64,000 nucleotides of DNA from Corydoras sp. C115 (GCA_019802505.1 JAFMOC010000787.1:310001-374000); one strand, 5' to 3'. Shown: positions 32,540 to 44,384, counted from the first letter of the stretch. Notes: generated from the letters alone by a model not told the origin. Numbers and translations: made by a program.

Positions 32540-32800
32540 AAAAAGTAGCTCTCAGAATTCTTTCTTACTAAGTCAGAATTTCAACTTTTAAACTCTAAAT
32601 TCTGACTTTATATCTCAGAATTCTGACTTACTAAATCAGAATTCCAACTACAAGCAGCATTATTATGCGACTCATTTATATGTATATATGAGATATGAGC
32701 CTGTCACATGCATGCACATGTATTATATATGATATAAAGTCAGAATTTCGGGATATAACGTCAGAATTCTGACTTAGTAAGTCAGAATTCTGTGATAAAA
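32540..32800. repeat. Degenerate repeats of agtcagaattctgactt
   Basis: Multiple imperfect copies of a partly palindromic unit (tcagaattctgactta) at 32560-32650 and 32735-32800, with TA-rich sequence between. Confidence 0.65.
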
Positions 32801-33189
32801 AGTCAACAACATCACTGTAAAACGTGTGAAACATGCTTGGGAAAATGGCTTGTTTAGTTCTCACAAATGTGTCCATCATTTGCTAGCAGTTCCGATTTGC
32901 CTTGTGGCAACCCCCCTTGCAGTAACACCATGCCCCCTTTTTGGCAACCATTGTTTTATGTAATTTGAACATTTAAACACTAAGGGTTTCGGGGGAATGG
33001 AGTTCAAGGTAATCCTCTGGGTTCTTTAAATTTTAAGTTTGTATCCTGAAAGTTACCCTTATACCACTGTGTTCATTAGCTCTACTAATGACTAAATGTG
33101 TTGCTATAAATAAACTAAAACATCAGCTGCGATTTTCTGTTATATACCATGGACCTCAATTACTTACCTAAATTCTGTTTTATTGCTGG

Positions 33190-33700
33190 GCTTTAGAGGT
33201 TAAATAAATAAGACAAAAGACAAATATTTTCCTGGTTTACATCTAGAAATGGCTTCGTACAACTTCTCCCTTTTTAGTCCTTTTCTCCCTTTTTTGGATT
33301 TTAATTTATGAATAGTGTTATCTGCTTGATGTTTCCTCAGTTTAAGTATAAGAGTTTTGCTGATCTCTCTCTCACTTCGTAATGTTTTCATGTTTTAGGT
33401 ATAAAACTGCCTCTGTGTTTTCAAACTACATGTCATTACATTCATGCTTTAGTCTATTTCACTTTTGTATGGGATGTATTGTAATTAGTTCTCTGTAACA
33501 TTTTAGTTGTGTCTGTAGCTGTTCTAATATCTGAGTCTTAAGATTTTTATTGATTTCACCTCTATAACTTTCCCCTAATGCATCCCACAAGATAGCATGT
33601 GAAACATTTCCATTGTTACTCTTTCATATCTATTTTCTGTATATTTGGGGGATTATTTATAAAGAATAATTCAACTTCCATAATATTTTCTCTATGTTCT
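33190..33700 (-). mobile_element. L1-group LINE fragment
   Basis: The minus strand at about 33600-33490 encodes HAILWDALGESYRGEINKNL, matching the segment between L1 endonuclease and RT (compare PILWDALKA at 18600), followed by a charged helix (LRKHQADNTIHKLKSKK, 33391-33200). No RT core. Confidence 0.6.
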
Positions 33701-33784
33701 ACTATGTGCAACAACATATATTTCATATTATAATATATACGTGTAATGTATGCCTTTTCATTACTATTGGGAATTTAAATACTG

Positions 33785-33951
33785 GCATGGTGGCTTATTG
33801 GTTAGCTGAGGTTCGTGCCAAGAGGTTAGCCCCTCAGTGCTGGGGATTCCTAGTATGAATCCCAATCTGGATGGAGTTTTCATGTTCTCCATGCGTGGGT
33901 TTACTCCATGTCCACAGTCCAAAAACATGGATCAAGGTAAATTGAATGTAA

Positions 33952-34021
<70 letters not shown>

Positions 34022-34110
34022 TGAGTGAGTGAGTGAGTGTGATAGATTGGTGACCAGAACTGGGTGTATCTGCTCAGTGCCCAAAACATTCTTCTCTAGG
34101 GTATGGGGCA
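33785..34110 (+). mobile_element. Degenerate SINE with expanded (GT)n
   Basis: Mermaid/DANA-like head (ctggcatggtggcttattgg) and tail (gatagattggtgaccag, gggtgtatctgctcagtgcc) flank a (GT)n tract at 33952-34018. Diverged from the other copies. Confidence 0.75.
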
Positions 34111-34238
34111 GGATGTTTAGCTACAGTCACTTCCTCTCCAAAACATCATTAAAACACATAACACTGTTTCAATTATCTGTAGACTTTTCTCTCAGAACTG
34201 ATGTTCATTTTGGTCTTTTTGTTTTTGTAGTTTCAGAT

Positions 34239-34284
34239 ATGAAGTATGTTTGTGTGATGATTTTCATCCACTGTTCTTCATCAG
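34239..34284 (+). CDS. Candidate signal-peptide exon of the Ig-TM-LRR gene
   Basis: An ATG opens 15 codons plus one base before a gtgacc donor: MKYVCVMIFIHCSSS, a short hydrophobic leader. The donor phase (1) is exactly that required by the Ig V exon at 42855, where the join creates a Glu codon followed by NHRVVGPDVP. A pyrimidine-rich stretch with tag and cag precedes the ATG, so a 5'UTR intron is possible. Signal-peptide exons of butyrophilin-like genes are typically this size and phase. The 8.6-kb gap to the next exon is mostly transposon. This is the least certain exon of the gene; another leader could lie elsewhere. Confidence 0.45.
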
Positions 34285-35053
34285 GTGACCTGTATTCATT
34301 TCTTTTATCTGCTTCATTCTAAATTTATTCATAGAACGGAACAAAATATACTAACAATAAATGTTTACAATTAAATTAGGAATTCATTAAAACTTTATAT
34401 AATTGTATTATTTAAAATGAAATATTAATTCTGAGTAGAAGAGAAAGTATAAATTGTGTTCAGGACTGATTATTTATCTGAGCTTTTGTTGCTTTATTGT
34501 TTCAGAGCATTGATTTATTTAAAGAGTCTCATTATTCTAAAGGTTAAGTTTCACTACAGAGATCATAACATTACTCCTCAACATGAACTTTTATATCTGT
34601 GAATCCAGTCAGTCACATGATGAAAATCCAGTTCCTGCATCAGAACAACTACATCTACAAACAGATTCTCTAACACTGTGTTAAATCCCTCTGACTCTTT
34701 CCTCCTGCTTCAGTCCAAACCAACTTCAGGGTTCTGATTCATTCAGATCAGTAATTCATTTTCAGTGGTGGGCTGTGCATTTCACACCTAGACCTTCAGT
34801 AATGCTCCTTCTAAATGAATGCACCTATCTATTTTATGGCTATTAAAACATCTTATTATGCAGAAATCAGTATAGAGAGCTGCTGCAGCTCAGATAGATA
34901 CGTCGTATAGCCACACATTAAATGTCACTGACGTTAACCTAAAAAAAACCCTGCAGTATAATTCAGGAAAATAACCCTCACTAAAAATCCTGATTATTTG
35001 TACAAAATCCATCTTTTTTTTCTAAAAAGAGTTAGTTCCATTGAGAAGGTGGT
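34285..35053. other. Non-genic, nothing recognised
   Basis: AT-rich intron-like sequence without recognisable motif. Confidence 0.35.
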
Positions 35054-36323
35054 TGTTAGCGTCTGGTTCAGAGGGAACAGAGGAGACATAGATGCAGAAA
35101 CAACAAAGGTTTATTAAACCAGAGATACAGCGGCGACCGAGCGGCACGTGGAAGAGTAGGTGATTGACAGTGGGATCACAGGAGCACTCGTTGTAATACA
35201 CTTGCGTTGCTTGAATACCAGGACTGGCAGTGCACCTGGTAACAAGCACAAGGGAAAAACAAAAGAACACAAACCAACACCAACACAAAATATAAACACT
35301 GGGAGATAGAATAAACAAAGAGAGTGGAAAACAGATAAATAGAGGAAGTAAGTAAGAGGAAGTGAAGTGCTGGACGGGGTGGCAACCAGGGAGAACCTAG
35401 GAAGGATGATGGGAAAGATAACACACCAAAGGGGAACTAGAATCGGGAGACAGTGAAGTGATTTGTGATAGATGGATTAAATATGTTATATTCACCAACA
35501 GGGGAGGTGGTTAGTAAATAAAAGTGAGAATGAGTTAGGGATTCTATACACAGAATGACTGGCGTTTGAAAGGAAAGTCCGTGTCTCTCACACACAGAAA
35601 CCTAAACTAAGGAAAGGAAGTGTTAGGATCTTTTGATTTTGAAAAAGGCAGAAAGAACGAGCCTATGCAAAAATGGTCGCCTCAACTCATTTATTGAGGA
35701 CAAAGGAAAACTTCATGGACACCTTCAGTAACTCACGCTGGCCAGCGGGTCTGCCATCCTCAGCGTTCCGATGCTGTCTGCCTCCGGTCTGAGTGAAAGT
35801 GCGCCTCCCACAGGGTTTACCTGGGTATATATCCGTTACGTCTAGTTCCCGCCCCTTAACTGCTTAAGCCAATCAAACATCACCGCCCTAGGTTTTAAAT
35901 CAGCCAATCCCAGCCCAGTATTTTCCTAGTGACGGGAAACTCAAAAGTCCTTTGTCTTTCGGCCATATTGAGACTCTCATTATGTATAATAAGAAATGTA
36001 AAATGTCTGACAGAAGGAAGGGACGGGGACAAGGGAAAGGGAGAGAGGGAGGACGAGAGGTCGGAAGAAGCGGGGAACAGAGAGAGGAAGACACGCTACT
36101 ACTAAACACACTCGAAATCGCACTCACCTAACGGAGACCAAAACACGGAAGAACACTGAGAAAGAAGGCAGGCGATATCACTAGGATAACGCTCGGTAAT
36201 GACGTAAACGACAAATACTTCGCGCCCGTCCAGCAAAACGGAAAGCCTTATAAAGAAAAGAAAGAACCCGGAAACAATGAACCTCATCTGGTGCACGGAG
36301 AACGCGCGCTGATTAGTAGGTGG
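35054..36323 (-). mobile_element. LTR-like sequence, unresolved, containing a younger solo LTR
   Basis: Minus-strand sequence ends GACGCTAACA at 35054 and has a TTTAATAAACC polyadenylation-like motif near 35115, as in LTRs. No partner terminus or target duplication was found. The candidate solo LTR at 35621-36012 sits within it. Confidence 0.3.
35621..36012 (-). mobile_element. Candidate solo LTR (392 bp)
   Basis: On the minus strand it starts TGTCAGACAT and ends GATCCTAACA. It has a tatata element near 35830 and CAATAAATG near 35690 in the right order for promoter and polyadenylation signal. Flanks gaag (35617-35620) and gaag (36013-36016) give a possible 4-bp duplication. Confidence 0.45.
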
Positions 36324-36331
36324 GGCTAGGG

Positions 36332-36997
36332 CAGTGATTCTCAATTATTTTCTGTTAAGCCCCCCCTAGGAAGAACAAAACTTTTTGCGCACACACACAC
36401 ACACACCCCCCCCCCCCCCATACATGACAAAATGGGATGAAAAAGTATTTTTACACGCCCACTGTAGTATGATTTGTCTATAAATTTGTTATAAGTACAC
36501 CTCTTTTATAACAATAAAGAAAACAAAAAAGAAAGAAATATAGAACAACTTAGAACAAAAAAATCATTTTATTAACTTTGTTTTTTAGTTTGTAACAGAA
36601 ACGAATGAAATCCTTATTAATGTCTACAACGCGCCCGTTCTGCAGCGCACAGCTTTTCTGAAGCAGCTTTCATAAAGCGTTATGTTTGCTGGCTGTACGC
36701 GTCACGTTTTCGATTAAAAACTCGAGCGGTTATCAGTGTGATCAGGGTGTAATGTCTTTAAGTGACACCTTCATTTATTTGGCTTCACGCTGTCCGCTGC
36801 CAACATTTAAAGACACAGAAGACACGCCAGTCATTCTTCGTCTCCCACCTTCGTTACCGTGAAACCAAGCGCTACATACACTTTCCTCATTTTAACTTTC
36901 GGTTGACTTTTGTTGCTCTGTGGATATCTTATGCGCCCCCTCAGGCACCGCACTGCGCCCCCCCAGGGGGGCGCGCCCCACTATTTGAGAAGCACTG
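36332..36997. mobile_element. hAT-like MITE (666 bp) with perfect 8-bp duplication
   Basis: Ends cagtgattctcaa and ttgagaagcactg are inverted repeats (12 of 13 match). The perfect duplication ggctaggg flanks at 36324-36331 and 36998-37005. The interior holds CA and C runs and no transposase. The 8-bp duplication and CAGTG ends indicate the hAT superfamily. Confidence 0.85.
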
Positions 36998-37507
36998 GGC
37001 TAGGGGAACACTCCACAGCGCTGCGGTCTCTGACAGCGGTACATTCTCTGACTATCCAATTAGAGGGCATGATTACACTGACCTATGTACGCCTTCTAGA
37101 GCACCTTGATGTCGCCAACTCAAAATCTGATTGTTTGAAGCAACAGGTTGAAGGCCTTTAACTAATCACATTTCAACATTATTTGATGCCAGAGATAAAT
37201 AATTTGTCAAATACTTTAATAAGAAAATACATGTCTGGAAGCACAGCATCCAGCGGGAACAATATTGAAGGAAGCTGGCAGACTCTTTGGAATATTTTTT
37301 ATTTATTAGTATTCATGGACAAAATATAATAAACTTCAGTCTGTGATTCAGAGATTTTTGTGCCCTGACGAGAAGTTTATGAAGACCCGCCACTGTTCAA
37401 TACAAACACTGACAGTATAACTCTGACTGGATTATTCCACCTGCAGACTCTCAATGTCACTCATCAACACATCTAATACAGAAATATGATGATGTGCATA
37501 ATGTGAT

Positions 37508-40500
37508 TGTCAGGTTGGGAGGGTTGGGCCCCTCCTACCTGCTTCCCGTGGTTCGGGTTTTTGGCCGTGCTTGGCTTCCGTAGGTAGGACCCACCCCCTT
37601 GAGCAGGGATTGGGTCCTACCTGATCACGTGCGACCTACTGACTGCATTTAAGGTATGTCTGCTGAGCAGCCAGTAGGTCAGCATTGTATTGTATTGAGC
37701 TGAGCTTGGGTTTCTACTCAAGCGTCACGTCGGGTGTTCGGGTGGTGATTATTATTTCTATGTGTCTCTGCATTCAGCGGCTTTTCCGCTGTTTGCATGT
37801 TCTCAGTGTCCTTCGGTGTGTGTCACGCGTTATCGTGTCCTCAGCAGCGTTCCCGCTGCACCATTGGTTGTGCTGTGTATTGCTCTTGGCTCCTTCTAGC
37901 GGCGTTCCCGCGTTTAGCCATTAAAGAGCTTTGTGTTTGCTTACCTGGTCGCCTGGCTCTGTGATTCCTCACCGCACCGCGCTGCACCGCGCTGCACCGC
38001 GCTGCACCGCCATTGTTCGGGCAGCGCGCCCCGAGGTGACAGAATGCTGACCTCCCCCAACAGTAGCAGAGTCCAAGATTCCTCCTCAGGGTAAGCGATC
38101 AATGCTATTATATTTCTGCCCGACCGCGTTCGGCCGCGTTCCCCGGCTTTCGTCCCGGGTTTGTTTTTTTGTTTGTGTATAAGCACTAGCAGCGTTAGCG
38201 GCCGCGCTAACCGCGTTTAGCCGCGTTCCCCGGCTTTCGTCCCAGGTTTGTTTTTTTTTGTTTATTAGCACGACCGCGTTCGGCCGCGTTCCCCGACTTT
38301 CGTCCCGGGTTTGTTGTTTTGCTTGTGTATACATCGGTAGCTGCGTTAGCTTCGGCGCTAGCCCGCTTGTGTACCGGGTTCCAGCTGCAGCATTCGGCTT
38401 TAGTCCCGCCATTAGCTGCATTTTTCAGCAGCAGCATTTGGCTTTATAGATCGGCGTTAGCCACGCCACTAGCCACGATTTTCGTTGCTGCGTTTGGCTA
38501 TTTAGATCGGCGTTAGCCACGCCATTAGCCGCGGTTCCTGCTGCAGCATCTGGCTACTTAAATCGGCGTTAGCCACGCCATTAGCCTCTTCCTCCAGCTG
38601 CAGCACCGGCTCTCTTATTTCGCCGTTAGCACCGCCATTAGTCGAGTCCCCGGCTGCAGTAGCAAGGCTTATTAACTCGGCACTAGCCATGCCAGTAGTT
38701 GCCCCTTCTGTGGCGATTGGCTTCCTTAGCCTGGCGCCGGCCACGCCGTTTAGTTCGAGCCACAGTACTCGCTCCTCGGGGGTTGGAGCGAGGAGGGGCA
38801 TTGATCGGGTCCCGGAGTATGGGGAGAATATCCTCCCTCTCGGCTTCGGTCAAGCTCCCGGCTCCCGACGGGGTGGCGTTATAGCCACTGCCGTATATTA
38901 TCGGCTGGGTTCCTCTCCCGTCTCCTGGGTCCTGCGCTGAGGTGGGCCGAGGGCCTAGTGGCCACCGGGGATGTCTGTCTCACCTCAGCAAGCCGTTTCG
39001 AGTCGGCATTCTTAGCCCGGTTCGCCCCAGGTTCAGATGCCGGCTCCATGGGTGAGCACCTGGACGCGGTGAAGAGGCAGCTTCACTGCGGAAAGGCCAG
39101 GGTTCACCCGCTTGGCGAGTTTTTTCTCGCCACGGAGGACCCGTTCAGCGAGTTTCCTTTCGCCGACCGGTTCCCGCCGCGCGCTCCTCCATGCGAGTCT
39201 TCTTACTCCACGGGGGACCCTTTCAGTGAGCTGGGGCTAGCCGCTCGGATCCCGTCGCACGCTCCTCCACGCATCGCTTCCGCTCGCGGTCCCCCTCGCA
39301 CGGTCCCTCGTGCTGCGTCATACGGCGCTGGATGAGGCTTGGATGAGGCTTCTCCTCAGTGCGTGTTTCCTTGCGGTGTTCCCCGCGATTCCCCTCGCGT
39401 TGCCCCTCAGAGCCCTCTGCGCGTCTCTCCCCGCGTTTCCACTCGCGGTTCCCCTCGCACGGTCCCTCGTGCTGCGTCTTCCGACGTTCCGGTGGGGACT
39501 TCCCCTCAACGCGTCTCCTCTCGCGTTGCTTCTCGAGGTCCTCCTCAATGCCTGTCTCCTCGCGTTGTTCCCCGCGATTCCTCTCGCGCTGCCCCTCGCA
39601 GCCCTCCGCGTGTCGCCTCCCGCGATTCTCTTCGCACAGCTGCTCGTGCTGTTTCTCCCTGCATTGAGGGTGACACGCTGCCGGCGCCCCAACGCGGTTT
39701 GTCCTGCGTGGCTCCTCGTGCCGCCCCTCTCGTTGCCCCTCGCGGTTCCTCCCAGGTTATCCCTCGCAATTCCGCTCGCGATTCGCCCCGCACCGAGCCG
39801 TGTGATACTCAGGGTGCCATTCAACAGGCGTCCCAACACGCCTCCCCTCGTGTTGCCTCTCGGGGTTCACCTCAACGCATGTTTTCTCGCTGCTCTCCCC
39901 GCGATTACCCTCACGTTACCCCTCGTATTTCGCCTCGCAACGTGTCCGGCACTTCACCTTGCGATGCCCCACTTAGCACTCCACGGGATTCTCCGCAGGG
40001 CTTGCCGTCCGGGGTCAATTTGTTATGCGGTCGGGGTTCAGACTCCGCCTCGGTCAACCACCTTATAATGCATAGTGTGGACAAAGTACTGGCTCTCTCT
40101 TTGTGTGTCCAGGTGGCGGAAAGGAGGGAGGCTGGGAGTCGTGGCATGGCACTCAGCGCATTCCCCAGAGGGCAGTCCAGTGGTCTGGTGAGGAAGCAGT
40201 GGAGTCCTGTGGTCCCCGCACAGAATAGATTGACCCCTGCTTCTGTCAATAAGACTGCCGCACTGGACTATGTGCCCCTTAACGTGGACGACCCGTTCTC
40301 CGTTCAGGACACTTTCCCACTTGCTTCGGACAAAGCATCCGCCGGACCAAGGACTTTGGGGGCGGACGAATTCGCGTGGGACCCTGGCCCGACGGTCATG
40401 TTCATAGACCATGTAGGTTTCACCGCTGCATCCACTCGTGTCACAAGTGCGTCCACTCGGGTCACAAGTGCGTCCACTCGGGTCACAAGTGCGTCCACTC

Positions 40501-41669
40501 GGGTCACAAGTGCGTCCACTCGGGTTTTTTCTGCGCTCACTCGGGTCACTTGTGCATTCACTCGGGTCACCTGTGCGTCCACTCGGGTCTGTTCTGTGTC
40601 CTCCCGTTCCTCTTCTGCGGTCGCGTGTACCCTGATTCCTCCTGTCTCTCCGGTTCCTCGGGTTCTCAAGGGGTTAGGGCATTACCGCACCCCTAGTGCT
40701 CTCAGAGGGTCACGGCGCTACCCTCGAAGATTTTGCCCATCTCGTTCTCACCTGGGTCCAGATCCTCCTAGCACGCACCCTGGGTCACGGCGTCCCCACG
40801 CCCTCAAGGGGTTCCATTACCCTCATGCCCACATAAAGGCTCGGCACCGCACACACAAGGGCCTACTTCCCCCTCTCTACCACACGGGGTCTCAGGGTTT
40901 TCACACCCTTCGGGCCTCTCAACGGCCCTACTTCCTCAAGGGGTCACGTGCCCCTCGTCAATACACGAGGGCACGGCGTCCTCACCCTCTCACGGGGGCA
41001 CGGTGCCGCCGCACCCTTGGTCACGGCGCCCCCGCACACTCTAGTGGTCTCCTCGTCTCCCTCGAGCCCCCTTTTCGTTTTTTTTTTTTGTTTTTTTGTT
41101 TGGGGTTTCCCCGGGTGCCTTTGCCCCCCGGTTGTTTTGGGGGGGGGCGATATGTCAGGTTTGGAGGGTTGGGCCCCTCCTACCTGCCTCCCGTGGTTTG
41201 GGTTTTTGGCCGTGCTTGGCTTCCGTAGGTAGGACCCACCCCCTTGAGCAGGGATTGGGTCCTACCTGATCACGTGCGACCTACTGACTGCATTTAAGGT
41301 ATCTCTGCTGAGCAGCCAGTAGGTCAGCATTGTATTGTATTGAGCTGAGCTTGGGTTTCTACTCAAGCGTCACGTCGGGTGTTCGGGTGGTGATTATTAT
41401 TTCTATGTGTCTCTCTGCATTCAGTGGCTTTTCCGCTGTTTGCATGTTCTCAGTGTCCTTCGGTGTGTGTCACGCGTTATCGTGTCCTCAGCGGCGTTCC
41501 CGCTGCACCATTGGTTGTGCTGTGTATTGCTCTCGGCTCCTTCTAGCGGCGTTCCCGCGTTTAGCCATTAAAGAGCTTTGTGTTTGCTTACCTGGTCGCC
41601 TGGCTCTGTGATTCCTCACCGCACCGCGCTGCACTGCCATTGTTCGGGGCAGCACGCCCCGAGGTGACA
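37508..41669 (+). mobile_element. Complete non-autonomous LTR retrotransposon with 5-bp duplication
   Basis: 5' LTR 37508-38041 (534 bp) and 3' LTR 41153-41669 (517 bp) both run from TGTCAGG to GGTGACA and differ by about a dozen substitutions and small indels. The perfect duplication gtgat lies at 37503-37507 and 41670-41674. The 3.1-kb interior has a polypurine tract (gggggggggcgata) directly before the 3' LTR but no gag, protease, RT or integrase. It is made of GC-rich tandem repeats with long open frames. It lies in the presumed first intron of the Ig-TM-LRR gene, same strand. A truncated relative is at 15919-18530 and solo LTRs of related type are at 47323-47790 and 59770-60163. Confidence 0.88.
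39339..41228 (+). CDS. Long repetitive frame of the non-autonomous LTR element (doubtful protein)
   Basis: An open frame of 629 codons running through the interior into the 3' LTR. The first 200 residues are Ser/Arg/Pro-rich repeats (RVASRGPPQ, RDSPRVAPQ types). A middle segment (VDKVLALSLCVQVAERREAG) has a counterpart in the truncated element near 17860. Then come 7-residue repeats (STRVTSA, 21-bp period, 40430-40610) and a basic tail. No enzyme or gag motif is visible. In-frame repeat periods make long frames likely by chance, so translation is unproven; conservation of the middle segment between two elements is the only hint of constraint. Confidence 0.25.
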   Translation: MDEASPQCVFPCGVPRDSPRVAPQSPLRVSPRVSTRGSPRTVPRAASSDVPVGTSPQRVSSRVASRGPPQCLSPRVVPRDSSRAAPRSPPRVASRDSLRTAARAVSPCIEGDTLPAPQRGLSCVAPRAAPLVAPRGSSQVIPRNSARDSPRTEPCDTQGAIQQASQHASPRVASRGSPQRMFSRCSPRDYPHVTPRISPRNVSGTSPCDAPLSTPRDSPQGLPSGVNLLCGRGSDSASVNHLIMHSVDKVLALSLCVQVAERREAGSRGMALSAFPRGQSSGLVRKQWSPVVPAQNRLTPASVNKTAALDYVPLNVDDPFSVQDTFPLASDKASAGPRTLGADEFAWDPGPTVMFIDHVGFTAASTRVTSASTRVTSASTRVTSASTRVTSASTRVFSALTRVTCAFTRVTCASTRVCSVSSRSSSAVACTLIPPVSPVPRVLKGLGHYRTPSALRGSRRYPRRFCPSRSHLGPDPPSTHPGSRRPHALKGFHYPHAHIKARHRTHKGLLPPLYHTGSQGFHTLRASQRPYFLKGSRAPRQYTRARRPHPLTGARCRRTLGHGAPAHSSGLLVSLEPPFRFFFLFFCLGFPRVPLPPGCFGGGRYVRFGGLGPSYLPPVVWVFGRAWLP

Positions 41670-42854
41670 GTGATGCTGCGTCCACTAATAACATGGACTG
41701 TGTCTGAAATCACATAGTACCATAGTACACAGTATGTGAAAGCACCATGTGCAAATAGTAGTGTGTCTGAAAAGGCAGTATTTATCAGTAAAATGTGAAT
41801 ATTCCTCTGATGGTCTATCAGATCAGAAGAAATTTTAAAGTGTGTGACCGCATAAGACTGCTATCACGTGATAAGTTTGTCATTTCTGAGGAGGATTTTG
41901 AGAACAGTAACCAGATTTATTAAATAAAAACATCTGAATCTTCCAAGTGTGAGTATGGAGAGATAAAGGCGATGCAACAATATAATGATTAATAAACTTT
42001 ATAAGGTAGAGATGATCATCACAGCAGCACTGTGAAGCATCTTGGAGGATCTTTGTTAAAATGCCATATTTGCCAAATGACAAGTATGATGTATTTGGAT
42101 TATTATTAGGAATATTATTAGGATTATTATAAGGATTATTTACACATAACACAATTCTGTTCGTAATTAAAACTTAATTTCTTTAACTAATATTAAAAGA
42201 CAGTTTTAAAAGACTGCTGTTGTTTGGTGATGAAAATGTTCAACCATGTGGCATTTAAATTTTTTAAATGGTTGTTTTGTATTTTTCCTCTTCAAAATTT
42301 GTTTCTTATGAAAATATTTAAATAATATTACTTTAGTTTTTTTGTCTCTCTCTCTCACACACACACAGCACTTTAGAATAATTAATGATGTAATCAATAA
42401 CCACCTAATCAAAAAATGTTATTGATTAAAAGCTGGTTTTGGTTCTACAGAGGGATCAGAATGTTCTCCAATTGAGTTCCTGATTTAAGGGTAAAGCATT
42501 AAAAGCCTCTGTTTAGAATCTAGAGAGGCTCACTGCTGTGTGACCAGGTCTTTTTCTTTTTTTCTTGCTGTTATAGTCAGTAGTGCTGGAGCCGAATGCT
42601 TTATTGTCCAGGACCCTCTTTGCATTATGATGTCATAATATTTCTAATTACATGTGTTTTTCAAGTTACAATAATGACCTCAGAGATTCCTGTATAAAAC
42701 ACTTTTATACACAGTAATATTAGTAATCTATTCTTGTCTTCAAAATTATTTAAAATTTAAACTGAAGTTAAACACTTCTATCAGCTGGATGCTGCTGACA
42801 ATAATATATACTAATTTAAGTTAAACTTTATTATATCTGGTTTTCTCATTGTAG
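41670..42854. other. Intron-like sequence before the Ig V exon
   Basis: AT-rich, with ATT-type trinucleotide repeats near 42100-42130 and no coding motif until the polypyrimidine and tag acceptor at 42841-42854. Confidence 0.4.
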
Positions 42855-43205
42855 AGAATCATCGGGTGGTTGGTCCTGATGTTCCTCTTTATGCTGAACA
42901 TGGTTCTGACATTTTTCTACCCTGCTGGATGGAACCCAGTATCAATGTTCTGGATATGAGTGTGAAGTGGTTTAGGCCAGACCTGGGGGACTCAGTGGTT
43001 CATCTCTACAAAGATAATAAAATAATAAATACTGACCAAATTACATCATACAGAGAGAGAAGTGTTTTGTTTAGAGAGGAGCTGCAGAAAGGTAACGCCT
43101 CACTGCTGTTAACTAAAGTTCAAATTTCTGATGATGGAGATTATACATGTGACATTCAGGCTCCAACCTGGGGAGATTTTGTCACTATTATATTAAATGT
43201 TGAAG
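42855..43205 (+). CDS. Ig V-type domain exon, butyrophilin/B7-like (locus 2)
   Basis: A 351-bp phase 1-1 exon with acceptor ttttctcattgtag and donor gtgagt. It encodes an Ig V-set domain: first cysteine in IFLPCW, core tryptophan in VKWFRPD, second cysteine in the canonical DDGDYTC. With the candidate leader these are residues C39, W54 and C114. One N-glycosylation site (NAS, N96) is visible. The sequence (EHGSDIFLPC, SYRERSVLFREELQKGNASL) matches the butyrophilin/B7-like V domains common in fish, extracellular domains that bind counter-receptors on lymphocytes. Next in phase is the Ig C exon 92 bp downstream. Confidence 0.88.
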
Positions 43206-43297
43206 GTGAGTTACAACAGAGCGCTTCACTAACACTACATTAGTTTCATACATTAAATATATAAAATATAAATTTTTATTAAATGATGTGATGACAG

Positions 43298-43573
43298 CTG
43301 TTGGAACAGATCCAGTGATCACTCTGGAAAACTATGAGACTTCTGGAGGATTCAGTCTGCTGTGTGAATCTAAAGGCTGGTATCCTGAGCCTGAGCTACA
43401 GTGGATGGGTAATGAAGGAATCAATCTGACTGATGGAGCTACAGAGACTCACAGACATGGAGAGCTGTTCAATGTGAAACACAGAATCTATGTACCCAGC
43501 GGCGCCTCCAACAGATTCCACTGCAGAGTGAAGCTACGTCATCACATGAAGGAGTCTGAGGTCATCGTCTCAG
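43298..43573 (+). CDS. Ig C-type domain exon, butyrophilin/B7-like (locus 2)
   Basis: A 276-bp phase 1-1 exon; acceptor gtgatgacag, donor gtgagt. It encodes the membrane-proximal domain of butyrophilin type: SLLCESKGWYPEPELQW with the signature C-x4-GWYPEP-x2-W, and the partner cysteine in RFHCRVKL. One N-glycosylation motif (NLT). The join with the V exon gives NVEAVGTDPVITLE, the usual inter-domain linker. This pair of domains with GWYPEP is diagnostic of butyrophilin/B7 relatives. Confidence 0.88.
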
Positions 43574-44285
43574 GTGAGTCACACAAAAACACCTGATATA
43601 TGGTTCTCAAAAGTTTATTACACCAAGATTTAAACATTTCTGAAGCTTCAACATGAACCAGAACATTTATAAACAACATTAAGACATTTTGTAGAATATA
43701 AGAAAAAACAAAGACGTCAATTAATAGTTTTATTGAACTTTTTTTAACAAAAGTAAAAATCTGTAAGTGTATGTAATTATATGAATGTAAATATGTGTTA
43801 ACGCCAACTCCGTTGGCCCATGGATTTATGACATCTGTTCTCTAGTGCATAGTGACTTCTGTGCAGTCCCGATCACAAGTAAACAGTTTTATGTCTTTGA
43901 ATTTTCGTTAATTCCCACACAAGACCAGCAGGTCCAAAGAACTTGGACGCTTATTCCCTGGAAACAGTGCTTACTGGTCACTGGCTACTGGCTGTAATAT
44001 CTGATTGTTCTATTGTTTGCTTTATTTATTGAACTATAAAATGTAAAAATGGTGTTCCAGATGCAAATTTTGATCTGAGTTTCCCTTGGTCTAAAAAATT
44101 GATTTAAGGTGAATTGGATGCTCTAAATTGCCCTTATATACTGTGTGCCCGTCTGAGTGAGTTTGAGCCCAGCAATGGACCGGTGCCCTGTTCTGGGTGA
44201 ATCCATCTGGATGAAGATAAGGATAAGATAAAGATAATGAGATGAGATATTAAAATGCATTTGATGTCATTGTTGTGTTTTATAG
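43574..44285. other. Intron with a SINE tail remnant
   Basis: No coding sequence. 44100-44245 resembles the 3' half of the Mermaid/DANA-like SINE (gaattggatgctctaaattg … cagcaatggaccggtgccct), strongly diverged. Confidence 0.5.
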
Positions 44286-44384
44286 ATCAGATCTTCTCTA
44301 AGTGGAAAGCAGCTGTAATCAGTGTTTCAGTTGTATGTGTAATCATCATCATCTCGGCTGGATTTGGTGTTATGATGTGGAAAG
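44286..44384 (+). CDS. Transmembrane exon (locus 2)
   Basis: A 99-bp phase 1-1 exon between ttttatag and gtaaac. It encodes DQIFSKWK followed by a continuous hydrophobic helix (AAVISVSVVCVIIIISAGFG, then VMMW) of about 24 residues and a lysine stop-transfer. It fits the single transmembrane segment that follows the Ig C domain in butyrophilins, placing the Ig domains outside the cell and everything downstream in the cytoplasm. Confidence 0.82.
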
